A stretch of 64,000 nt of DNA from Icerya purchasi (lineage: Eukaryota > Arthropoda > Insecta > Hemiptera > Monophlebidae): the NCBI GenBank assembly GCA_039619475.1, contig CM077115.1:41664944-41728943 (forward strand), given 5' to 3'. The first letter of the stretch is position 1; the number at the start of each line of letters is the position of its first letter. The notes under the pieces are model-generated. The model ran no database searches. It saw nothing but the letters and a program-made list of their open reading frames with translations, and was not told where the DNA came from. Below are positions 58,201 through 62,480 of this stretch, piece by piece. A program made the translations under genes and the position numbers.

Positions 58201-58422
58201 ATTTATATTTTGTTATTATTTTTTGGTAATTGCGACGAAACATGTAATTTTTTTTTTTGTAATTTGGTAATTAGGTACGTGTGGTCCGGTTTACTGATTG
58301 TCTTTGGCATTTATTTGAACGTTATCAGTAAAACGAGTCGTATGGATTTAAAAGATTTGTACATATATATAAAAAGGTATGTTTCGCCGAACAAACGGAC
58401 AAAAATTTTAGAATCGGTGTAA
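32162..58422 (+). CDS. Papst2: Adenosine 3'-phospho 5'-phosphosulfate (PAPS) transporter 2, six coding exons
   Basis: A Golgi nucleotide-sugar-transporter-family protein (SLC35B3 type) that imports the sulfate donor PAPS for sulfation of glycans and proteins. Coding exons are 32162-32344, 32481-32599, 32703-32968, 39353-39543, 52382-52560 and 58275-58422. They total 1086 nt, 361 residues plus stop, and all five junctions keep frame with GT/AG ends. Conserved blocks seen are FFFYLIYGYLQ (about 51-61), HGWYLTLVQF, NYPTQVIFKCCKLIPVM (130-146), LCDAVMGNYQEKVM (199-212), GYFG, the family-typical TVTTLRK (289-295) and YVWSGLLIVFGIYLNV. Many hydrophobic segments fit about ten membrane spans. The carboxy tail KILESV is short and polar. 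Length is slightly below vertebrate SLC35B3. The gene appears intact despite three introns of 5.7-12.8 kb filled with transposons. Confidence 0.95.
32481..32599 (+). CDS. Papst2: Papst2 coding exon 2
   Basis: Encodes residues 62-100 plus two bases (EMIFTFPGFKQHGWYLTLVQ ...). Acceptor TTTGTAG, donor GGAG|GTAATT. Introns on both sides are short (136 and 103 bp), unlike the later ones. Confidence 0.93.
32703..32968 (+). CDS. Papst2: Papst2 coding exon 3
   Basis: Encodes residues 101-189 plus one base, with the most conserved block of the family, YLNYPTQVIFKCCKLIPVMT. Acceptor TTTCAG, donor TTAG|GTTAGT. Reading on past the donor meets a stop within one codon. Confidence 0.95.
32969..35000. other. 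Papst2 intron 3, left part
   Basis: AT-rich intron sequence with A-runs (for example 34008-34021). No element recognised. Confidence 0.4.
35000..35610. repeat. Diverged tandem repeat, period about 290 bp
   Basis: The phrase ATAGTGAAAAGNGGTTANAA, followed after about 25 bases by GTGTGATAT and then CTAAGTTA, occurs at about 35110 and again at about 35397. A third marker, AATCACGCTACA-like, recurs at about 35011, 35291 and (weakly) 35578. This indicates two to three diverged units of roughly 290 bp. No coding frame was recognised. Confidence 0.6.
35611..37655. other. Papst2 intron 3, middle part
   Basis: No element recognised. Contains a G-run (36628-36639), an (AAT)n run near 36789 and A/T runs. 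Confidence 0.4.
37660..38100. repeat. Imperfect inverted-repeat element of about 430 bp
   Basis: Left arm TGCACTAAAAAGTAAAAAAT (about 37660) is mirrored by TTTTTACTTTTTAGTGCA (about 38070-38088). Closer in, GTGGTGATGTTATCGTAATT and CTGATACCTTAATTAGAGTA (37750-37800) pair with TACTCTAATTAAGGTATCAG and AATTACCATAATATCACCAC (about 37893-37945). A (TA)n run lies in the left arm. This is a MITE-like palindrome able to fold end to end. Confidence 0.85.
38417..38951. mobile_element. Second TTAA-flanked MITE
   Basis: A 535-bp segment flanked by TTAA (38413-38416 and 38952-38955), with ends CCTTTCGTTGGTCGCGC and the inverted GCGCGACCAAAGG. Inside, GTGAGGGAATCC occurs twice (about 38463 and 38743), each after a GGTCG phrase. 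This is an internal direct repeat. TTAA targets and C-rich ends suggest the piggyBac superfamily, but there is no remnant of a transposase gene. Confidence 0.8.
39353..39543 (+). CDS. Papst2: Papst2 coding exon 4
   Basis: Encodes residues 190-253. The first codon Gly is split with exon 3. It contains LLCDAVMGNYQEKVMKENEA, a conserved loop of the family, and two hydrophobic segments. Acceptor TATTTTAG, donor CAG|GTACCT, phase 0. Confidence 0.95.
39590..40250 (+). other. Probable 5' region of the Tigger-like relic and older repeats
   Basis: No gene. Contains a C-run (39937-39947). From about 39800 onward the sequence leads without a visible break into the transposase relic at 40259 and may be its leader. 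Confidence 0.35.
40259..41110 (+). mobile_element. Decayed Tigger/jerky-like (pogo superfamily) transposase
   Basis: On the plus strand a broken transposase can be followed. The amino-terminal helix-turn-helix (SVLTLSEKIKILDMIE) lies near 40318-40365. A CENP-B-like block (VKVEKAWNIWVEDMR) follows at about 40518-40562. Next is TASADEEAAALVYDP with QFKKIIENE (about 40735-40800) and a corrupted Q-V-F-N-x-D-E-T-G first-aspartate region near 40820-40840. It then jumps to the carboxy tail (LEKFREIFRTAQ, LTRMITDAMQP, QQAFNEMKRKELSSITIFF) at 40880-41065. The central catalytic part is deleted and several stops are present. The open frame at 40987-41274 is this tail and a shadow of it. Confidence 0.75.
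41110..41960. other. Papst2 intron 4, unassigned stretch
   Basis: A 143-residue minus-strand frame (41046-41477) overlaps the Tigger tail antisense and has no domain. Two plus-strand frames of about 60 residues are also without similarity. Part may be the 3' region of the Tigger relic. Confidence 0.35.
41975..42130 (+). repeat. SINE-body-like fragment
   Basis: The segment shares CTTGGAACTGAT, a TTATCC/TATCGCGC-like middle and GTGTGTCTGCT with the SINE-like repeat at 12245-12365. The tRNA-like head is not present. Weak and old. Confidence 0.4.
42135..42178 (+). mobile_element. Edge of an older hAT-like repeat, left part
   Basis: CAGGGGTTGCCAACTTGATT is typical of a hAT terminus. The sequence AGATCTACTGTTTACTG stops at the insertion point of the nested element and resumes at 46164 with GTTTACTGACGAAACGCTGT. 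The larger hAT element therefore inserted into this older repeat. Confidence 0.6.
42729..42882 (+). pseudogene. BED zinc-finger start of a hAT transposase
   Basis: After ATGCC and an A-run with a one-base frameshift, the frame from 42745 reads SWVWNHAEKTIDSKDAICNY then CKVVLSYNGSPSAIANHLKI. It ends IHNK, so it carries C-x2-C ... H-x4-H with the aromatic residue preceding. This is the BED finger used by hAT transposases to bind the terminal repeats. It is cut off by the fold-back element. Confidence 0.8.
42887..43720. repeat. Fold-back element inside the hAT transposon
   Basis: The left arm GTTATTTTCGGGTTTTTTAC ... CAGCCATTTTTCAATTGATT is mirrored at the right end by AATCGATTGAAAAATGGCTA ... 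AAAAATCCCGAAAATAAC. Deeper, AAAAACATGCATTTTTGGCT pairs with the inverse AAAAATGCATGTTTTT near 43425. Each arm is roughly 225-330 bases and a third copy of the AAAACATGCATTTTTG phrase lies at about 43173. No protein coding. A long hairpin would form if transcribed. Confidence 0.85.
43845..45878 (+). mobile_element. TTAA-flanked Kolobok/Mutator-like transposon relic
   Basis: A 2.03-kb element between TTAA at 43841-43844 and 45879-45882. The ends are inverted repeats: GGGGGGGGGGTCTTGGGGGT on the left and, read inward from the right, GGGGGGGGTAGGGTCTTGGA. Both continue into GT(C)AAAAAAA-type sequence. It contains a decayed transposase frame at 44479-45267. G-rich ends with TTAA targets are the pattern of the Kolobok superfamily. 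It sits inside the hAT element, so it inserted later than the hAT. Confidence 0.7.
44479..45267 (+). pseudogene. Decayed Mutator/Kolobok-type transposase
   Basis: The plus strand reads TLSGKGKLTAKLIGKLTFHY GRVIRYN, then after stops YEYLSKDALLERCIGRFPQN with NNESINQLI, FGAHVATSTFNEGCIAYLTF and a basic tail RIRRRQEQKDALDILNQS ending SLYGPGIDDSV and a stop. This matches the carboxy-terminal half of proteins annotated in insects and hydra as Mutator-like transposase domain proteins (GKGRLT ..., LL.KCLHGKTQN.NES..., ... Y.PG.F style). Several in-frame stops and shifts show it is dead. The family name is from memory of the motif pattern. Confidence 0.6.
46164..46280 (+). mobile_element. Older hAT-like repeat, right part
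   Basis: Continuation of the repeat interrupted at 42178: GACGAAACGCTGTGCGATCT then ACCAATTACGAGGATCC. Its far end was not found and it runs into mariner-derived sequence. Confidence 0.45.
46290..47165 (+). mobile_element. Decayed mariner relic of the GVQW-like type
   Basis: The plus strand carries YEPRGVIRFLMSKGVKIYRR and MTEQYG (from about 46397). A corrupted second helix is followed by RKWAKNLQAAGSILK, LERIVTGDEAWVHHYEPEMK with the first catalytic Asp (about 46815-46870), SAFDCVLGYERSGS and GIILQQDNATP with the second Asp (about 47095-47130), then ALPTEAILEEIGW. Stops and frameshifts occur throughout and the third Asp region is missing. Confidence 0.8.
47166..47738 (+). mobile_element. 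Second mariner relic, different lineage
   Basis: It begins in mid-protein with a N-x-E-E-N-V-N-R-V-S-E-L-L-N-F-D block (47209 onward) and continues RMSVRLLVDTLNIPK. It then shifts to an open frame 47333-47539: MRKVCAKLVPKLLTDEHKAN ..., VITGDETWTFQYDSETKRQS. Catalytic residues after the first Asp are deleted. The right terminus reads GACTTTCTGGACACACCACG before TA at 47737. The protein differs from the relic immediately upstream, so two mariners of separate lineages abut here. Confidence 0.75.
47739..47811. repeat. (TATG)n(TA)n microsatellite
   Basis: About five TATG units followed by roughly 50 bases of pure TA. Confidence 0.95.
47812..48082. other. Unassigned repeat-like stretch
   Basis: TTGGTCCTTCGAGCCTCGCA at the left end weakly resembles the sequence after the TA tract at 15812. 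Otherwise nothing recognised. A (TA)n run follows at 48083-48108. Confidence 0.35.
48110..49110 (+). other. CpG-richer, TATA-containing stretch (LTR- or promoter-like)
   Basis: Within intron 4, the segment from about 48170 to 48900 is distinctly richer in CG dinucleotides than its surroundings. It contains ACATATAAGTACGGAGCG (48367 onward), which looks like a TATA box with an initiator region downstream. It ends in GGACACGTGGTTATCCCGTG, which could be an LTR end with primer-binding site. Small open frames here have no domains. It could be a solo LTR with leader or an alternative promoter. No matching second LTR was found. Confidence 0.3.
49119..49178. repeat. (TA)n microsatellite
   Basis: Pure TA run of about 50 bases, then TATGTATATA. 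Confidence 0.95.
49180..49970. other. Papst2 intron 4, unassigned stretch
   Basis: No element could be named. It may contain the decayed 3' end of the Gypsy relic that follows on the minus strand. Confidence 0.35.
50626..51183 (-). pseudogene. Gypsy RNase H domain, still open
   Basis: A 185-residue open frame inside the Gypsy relic. ATDAGPYWVVAVLSHI gives the first catalytic Asp, SETLALYWAIKKLHEYFY the Glu helix, and DNKPVI the third acidic position. It is followed by the P-x-x-R-x-Q-x-Y stretch at the RNase H to integrase transition. The upstream RT and downstream integrase are out of frame, so it is not functional as a polyprotein. Confidence 0.75.
51374..51436. repeat. (AAT)n microsatellite
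   Basis: About 20 uninterrupted AAT/TAA units, preceded by a duplicated TACATTCTAAGTAT phrase. Confidence 0.95.
51851..52381. other. Papst2 intron 4, right end
   Basis: Contains an A-run of about 23 bases (52294-52317). Two AG acceptors lie 26 bases apart: TTCTTTACAG ending 52355 and GAATTTCAG ending 52381. Only the second keeps the transporter frame. Use of the first would give a stop within about a dozen codons. Confidence 0.6.
52382..52560 (+). CDS. Papst2: Papst2 coding exon 5
   Basis: Encodes residues 254-312 plus two bases, with TGYFGVQAVLTLVKKYGALT and AVTVTTLRKTISIIISF. T-V-T-T-x-R-K is characteristic of this transporter family. Donor AC|GTAAGT. The split codon becomes Thr with exon 6. 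Confidence 0.95.
52561..52940. other. Papst2 intron 5, left end
   Basis: No element recognised. T-run near 52791-52813. Confidence 0.4.
52945..53228 (+). repeat. tRNA-derived SINE with (TTTAC)n tail
   Basis: The head GGGCAACGCGGTAGTCTAGT then GGTTAAGGTACTTGGCTACC gives an A-box-like start and tRNA-like arm. The B-box region is degenerate. The body CCGGCCTTCCTACTCACATT is shared in part with the repeat at 12210-12230. The element ends in a short (TTTAC)n tail (53211-53230), as SINEs mobilised by LINE machinery often do. Confidence 0.75.
53290..54580 (-). mobile_element. 5'-truncated LINE with reverse transcriptase, fairly young
   Basis: On the minus strand the reverse transcriptase starts mid-domain near 54580: VDVNRDVYLCFVDFEKAFDR lies at 54410-54350. 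It continues through 54274-53891 with VLSPRLFNAYAEEI, ISYADDQVYVAESRRNLQKI (the YADD active site) and GMKINVKKTKVM. Next is TKYIYLGSLITENGKDDDEI (about 53890-53820), and then the open frame 53775-53347 with MRYASETWTISEANKKKINA, ELWCYRRIHRISWQEKVTN and the GKRPRGRRRMDYI tail. Only two frameshifts are evident, so the insertion is much younger than the other LINE pieces. The family is the endonuclease/RT type common in insects. The 5' endonuclease is missing. Confidence 0.88.
54581..54690. repeat. 110-bp hairpin MITE
   Basis: TAATTAGGAAAACAATTTAC and GGTAGGCAGCGTGTTTAAAA on the left are mirrored by TTTTAAACACGGTGTCTGCC and GTAAATTGCTTTCCTAATTA on the right, with about 25 bases of AT-rich loop. 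Nearly the whole unit folds into one stem. It lies directly against the 5' end of the truncated LINE. Confidence 0.92.
54717..55031 (-). mobile_element. GGTGGCCAC MITE, copy D (near full length, inverted)
   Basis: A 315-bp copy in the reverse orientation. The left side is GTGGTCATCCAACCGAGAAT and the right side ends TTACATTTGAGTGATCAC, the counterpart of GTGGCCACTCAAATATAA. The centre ATATGTCGCGGCGGTCAAAG corresponds to the CGCCGCAGCATAT of copy B. A second fragment of the family lies only 500 bp away. Confidence 0.8.
55530..55605 (+). mobile_element. GGTGGCCAC MITE, copy E (right-end fragment)
   Basis: A 76-bp fragment, TGATATTTTTACTTTTTTTC then ACAACAAAATTCCCGGCTTA, ending GGTTGGGTGGCCACTC. 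It represents the right quarter of the family. Confidence 0.8.
55606..57360. other. Papst2 intron 5, unassigned stretch
   Basis: AT-rich sequence with A-runs (55697-55714, 56163-56180, 56798-56819) and a (TA)n run at 57045-57064. No gene or named element seen. Confidence 0.4.
57365..57725 (-). mobile_element. LINE ORF2 carboxy-terminal fragment
   Basis: On the minus strand, with frame changes, the sequence reads ELLITIQR, a GHIIRNEYKKLLKLIMQGRI block and a terminal LVANIR. This matches the carboxy end of endonuclease/RT-type LINE proteins, which read (LLTTIKRRKL..GHIMRNE..LLQLI.QGKI ... VANLR). Several stops occur. It is a different family from the LINE at 53290-54580. Confidence 0.65.
58166..58198. 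repeat. Poly(A) run before exon 6
   Basis: About 32 consecutive A bases ending roughly 76 bases before the exon 6 acceptor. A similar run precedes exon 5 by about 64 bases. Confidence 0.95.
58275..58422 (+). CDS. Papst2: Papst2 coding exon 6 with stop
   Basis: Encodes residues 313-361 and TAA. It carries the last membrane segment (YVWSGLLIVFGIYLNVISKT) and a short cytosolic tail (RTKILESV). Acceptor TAATTAG. The presumed 3' untranslated region is interrupted by a mariner 86 bases after the stop. No AATAAA signal is seen between the stop and the mariner. Confidence 0.95.
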
Positions 58423-58510
58423 ATTGGAATGGGATCATTTACACCGAACTGTTCAGAACAACATTCGGACAACGGAAGAGTGTGTAAGTTTATGGTAAGT
58501 GTGTAATATA

Positions 58511-58538
58511 CACCCTGTCAAGAAAGTATCGGGAATTG
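58511..58538 (+). repeat. Mariner left inverted repeat
   Basis: 28 bases identical to the complement of 59801-59828, preceded by TA. Confidence 0.97.
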
Positions 58539-58703
58539 TCAATTTAAATCTCCCGGGTAATAGCTAGGCAGATAATTTTTTTTTTCCAGGTTGGTACAAC
58601 TGTTTTGTATTATGATGCCTATTTTTAGCGCGATCTGTCAACCAGTGTGTTTACAGCAGCTGTTAAAATCAGTCGACCTTGAAGGTTTTGTCGAAGTTTT
58701 ACA

Positions 58704-59780
58704 ATGAGTGAAAATATTGAACAACGTACTTGTGTTAAATTCTGTGTTTCGAACGAAATTTCTTGTGCCGATACACTGAAAATGTTACAGAAGGCTTTTG
58801 GTGAATCTGCTTTATCAAAAACGCGGGTTTACGAGTGGTACAGAGCGTTCAAGGATGGTCGGGAGACGGTCGAAGACATGCCTCGCTCTGGACGGCCTTC
58901 AACGAGTGTGACCGATGATAACGTCGATAAAATCAAGGAAATCGTTGCTGAAAATTGTCATGTGAGCTTGAGAGAGATGGCTCATGGATTGGGCATGTCA
59001 CACGAGAGCGTACGTACGATTGTGCACGAAAAATTGGGTATGCAACGCGTTGCGGCTCGGCTTGTTCCGAAAGACCTGAATTTCTTTCAAAAAAAGTACC
59101 GAGAACAGGTAGCTGCAGACATGCTGGATCGAGCCAATTTGGATCCTACCTTCTTGGAAAAGATAATTACTGGTGACGAGACATGGGTGTACGAGTACGA
59201 CACGCTTACGAACCAGCAATCGTCCGAATGGCGGCCAATTGGCGCGCCAAAGCCGAAAAAACCTCGCCAAAGCCGATCGAAAGTGAAGATCATGTTGATT
59301 GTTTTCTTCGATATTCGAGGCGTGGTACACTATGAATATGTGCCAGCCGGACAGACAGTCACCAAAGAGTTTTACTTAAGTGTTTTGAGACGTTTGAGAG
59401 AGGCTATCCGTCGTAAACGTAACGATTTGTGGGTCGACAATTCTTGGATTCTCCATCACGATAATGCGCCGTCTCACAAAGCCATAATTGTGAATGAGTT
59501 TTTGGCCAAACACTCGGTAAATATCATCGAACAACCGCCGTATTCACCAGATTTAGCACCCTGCGACTTCTTCCTATTCTCAAAACTCAAATTTCCGCTA
59601 CGGGGAATGCGCTTCGAATCGATTGATGACATCAAGACGAATGCGACGCGAGAGCTAAAGGCCATCCTGGAAACCGCCTATCAGAAGTGCTTTGCCGAGT
59701 GGAAAAAGCGTTGGCATATGTGCATCGCTTCGAATGGATGTTATTTTGAAGGTGACAAAATAAATTTGGATGAAAATTAA
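58704..59780 (+). CDS. Mariner transposase, full length
   Basis: A 358-residue DDD-type transposase that cuts and pastes the surrounding element at TA sites. Residues 1-110 hold two helix-turn-helix units for binding the inverted repeats (TLKMLQKAFGESALSKTRVY and HVSLREMAHGLGMSHESVRT) joined by MPRSGRP. The linker has LVPKDL (120-125) in place of the usual WVPHEL. The catalytic triad is D158 (TGDETW), D253 (HHDNAPSH) and D288 (SPDLAPCDFF). There are exactly 34 residues between the last two, the D,D34D signature of mariner. No stop or frameshift is present and the length is normal for the family. The start is the first ATG after the leader, 193 bases inside the element. Base composition is GC-richer than the surrounding intronic DNA. 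Catalytic competence is inferred, not shown. Confidence 0.97.
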   Translation: MSENIEQRTCVKFCVSNEISCADTLKMLQKAFGESALSKTRVYEWYRAFKDGRETVEDMPRSGRPSTSVTDDNVDKIKEIVAENCHVSLREMAHGLGMSHESVRTIVHEKLGMQRVAARLVPKDLNFFQKKYREQVAADMLDRANLDPTFLEKIITGDETWVYEYDTLTNQQSSEWRPIGAPKPKKPRQSRSKVKIMLIVFFDIRGVVHYEYVPAGQTVTKEFYLSVLRRLREAIRRKRNDLWVDNSWILHHDNAPSHKAIIVNEFLAKHSVNIIEQPPYSPDLAPCDFFLFSKLKFPLRGMRFESIDDIKTNATRELKAILETAYQKCFAEWKKRWHMCIASNGCYFEGDKINLDEN

Positions 59781-59800
59781 AAATTGTTCGTTTTATTTAA

Positions 59801-59828
59801 CAATTCCCGATACTTTCTTGACAGGGTG
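59801..59828 (-). repeat. Mariner right inverted repeat
   Basis: Exact complement of the left repeat, starting 20 bases after the transposase stop and followed by TA and a (TA)n run. Confidence 0.97.
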
Positions 59829-59830
59829 TA

Positions 59831-61490
59831 TATATATATATATTTGTATATATTTAAAATGTAAATTGATAAAAATATAGCGACTAAGAGCATATTTATA
59901 TAAAATAGACAATGCAACAAAATCAGCTGGGTCAATTAGTCTTTTCAATTTGAGTTTCTCACATTCGAGAGTTTCGGCGGTACTTCACAATTCTACACAC
60001 AGTGTGTATTCTGTATGTGAGTAGTAGTATAAAGGAAAAATAAGAAATAAAAGAGCATTTTAAAAATTCTTATGATGGTTTGTGAAAATTAATTGTAAAT
60101 TTTTTAAGATCATTATGCATTCGAAATACTGCTTACCATTGCCAAGCGGCCGTACATGATCGCAATTTTATCTCAAGTCACGAGAGAGTATTAACTGTTG
60201 GCTCTTCATGACAAATGGCAGTGAAAAAAGTGAAGGAGCGGTAGAATGAGAATAATTGTATTCCTTAATAAAGGGAATAATGTTGTGAAAAGCTGACATA
60301 GAAGTCAAATTCGCTGATCCATTTGATCACTTGTTCGGTTTATTTTATAAAAATCTTGGAAAATATGGTAAGTTAAATAGTCATTTCACAATATAAGAAG
60401 ATTCAAGTTGTTGCAAACATAAACGTAGTCGTTTATGATAGTTATGAAAATGGATTACGTTAGAAATCGAAAAAAAATAATGGATTTCAAAATGAACTGA
60501 CAATTGCAAAGATTGTTAATGCCATTTTACTGGTCGATATTACTAATGTAATACGTGCGTATTTTATACAACTGCTGTATACATTAATACAGACAATATG
60601 ACGATCAGCTGACGTGAAATATTAACCTTTAAAATTTAATGTACCGGTTTTTTTAAACATATCCGGCTCTGAATTTTTCGCTTTTAAACGGAAAAGCATC
60701 GCTCTGCTAATAAAATTTATGCTAGCCTTATCGTATATAAAAATTGTAAATAAAATTTTTTATGATTCCATTTAAAAGAGATATAGATTTCAGATGACGT
60801 GATTTATTATAATACGATAAAATTTAACTTGCTAAGAGGTGTTAATACTTATGGATGGCTTAATTTAAGAACAAAATTCATTTAAAAAACAAAAAAATTT
60901 TTTTTTTCTATATCGGTGTTACTAATCTTTTTGTTCGATAAAAGTGTCTAATTTATTGCGATTATTTTTGTTTTTACAGATTTCGCCGTCTGCGTTGATA
61001 CAAATTTATACATCGAGTCAATATCATTTTTGTTTTTATACGCGTAATACATATATATATATATATAAAAATTTTGTGTACATATCTTATTTTTATTGAA
61101 TAATCGAGCTATTGCTATGCGATTAAATACAATTTATTTTTTTAAATTTGCGTCGTTCTTGTTTTTTAGTATTTTTCAATTTATACATTTTTAATTAAAA
61201 TGTGAATAAATGAATCTTGCTTTTTTTTAATTTTTTTACACTCTGATTTTATTAATTTCTCCAGCATTCGAACGAATCAAGGAAGAAATGAATATTTTTC
61301 GGAGAATTTCGTATTATTTTTGCATATATTACATTAGCAGTGTTTTATCAAAAACTAAAATGTTGATAATAAAACGGAAGGGCGGAAACAACAAAAATAA
61401 ATAACGTAAATTAATATTCGAATCATGCTTGTAGTGCGATCTATTTAAATTCTAAATTATTACTTCCATTTAATTGTTTCTCTAAATGAA
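59831..61490. other. Downstream non-coding stretch
   Basis: No gene recognised. If the Papst2 transcript reads through the mariner, its polyadenylation site would lie here. Several AATAAA words occur, for example near 60375-61390, but none can be singled out. Confidence 0.35.
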
Positions 61491-61660
61491 ACATTTCGCT
61501 GATACATCTCGGCCAATCGTAGAGTAGAGTTACTATTATATACGTACGTCTCGCTATTTTAACGGAACATATCGGATCATACATTGATCGGTGTTCTTGT
61601 AATTTTTCTCTACCTTAGGAGAAAATCTTTTAATTGTTGTTCGAACTATCTCTAGCGTAT

Positions 61661-61713
<53 letters not shown>

Positions 61714-62480
61714 TGTATTTCTGCGAAGTAGCCACTCACATCGATTCGGGTATCGGGAAGGTACGTAAGAAATCCGACGTACGATCTGGGTACGAAAGTT
61801 ATTTGTTTATAAATGTTTTCTACTCTGTTTCTGTAGTGTACTACGACCAGGCCGATATGTTCGAGCTAAGAGGAAACTAATGTGTATCGCGTGAAGTGTG
61901 CTGTATTTTTGGGAGTGCCGCGGGCGATCAGTAAGCAATTTTATAATTTCCCACTGAACTAGCAATCAAATATTCGGGCAATTTACGAGAATAAATGTTC
62001 ATGAAGTACTCTCAATTGTATTTTTCATCGGTCGTGTGTATTTGTTTTCGTTACAATAATTAATTGCGGGTCGATTCATAGACATCTGTTAACCCGTAGT
62101 GTTATATCATTTCAGCGTTCTGTTTGTTGAGTTCGTTCCGTTTATTATCTCGCATTACTTCCGTTTACTGATGATGAACGTCTCTAATTGTGTATTTTAA
62201 TTTTACCGTTAACGCCGTTACATTTATCTTCTGCCGGTGAAATTAGTATTCGTGTTTAGTTTTGATCTTCCCTTGTGTTCCTTTTTCTTCCCTACAATTA
62301 AGCCTCTTGCGTTCAGTGATTTCAGTTCTACAATGATTACTCGTTTGCCTACTAAGCGTAAAAAGTAAGGATGATGCTTATTGCCGGACGTTTACTCGCA
62401 CATGACGTAATTTTATGAAATTACGATTGGTAGTTTTTGATCGGCGAATAACGTCATCTATAACAGTGGCCATGATTATG
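61490..62480 (+). other. CpG-richer stretch, possible promoter or first exon of next gene
   Basis: GC and CG-dinucleotide content rises here compared with the flanks (for example ATTCGGGTATCGGGAAGGTACG, AAATCCGACGTACGATCTGG, GTGCCGCGGGCGATCAG). An ATG at 62333 opens MITRLPTKRK and runs into a good donor, AAAAA|GTAAGG at 62365. It might be a short coding first exon, but no partner exon is visible and no family is recognised. This is composition-based inference only. Confidence 0.25.
61663..61708. repeat. (TG)n microsatellite
   Basis: About 22 uninterrupted TG units followed by TATG. Confidence 0.97.

Larger units (their letters stand above)
58511..59828 (+). mobile_element. Apparently intact mariner transposon
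   Basis: A 1318-bp element with perfect 28-bp terminal inverted repeats (58511-58538 and 59801-59828, beginning CACCCTGTCAAGAAAGTATC). It is flanked by TA on both sides (58509-58510, 59829-59830), the mariner target duplication. It contains one uninterrupted transposase gene. Perfect ends plus an open gene indicate recent insertion and possible activity. It lies in the same orientation as Papst2 and directly downstream of its stop codon. Confidence 0.97.

Noticed and set aside
58955..59665. Several open frames on both strands inside the mariner.
   Set aside because: They are shadows of the GC-richer transposase gene.
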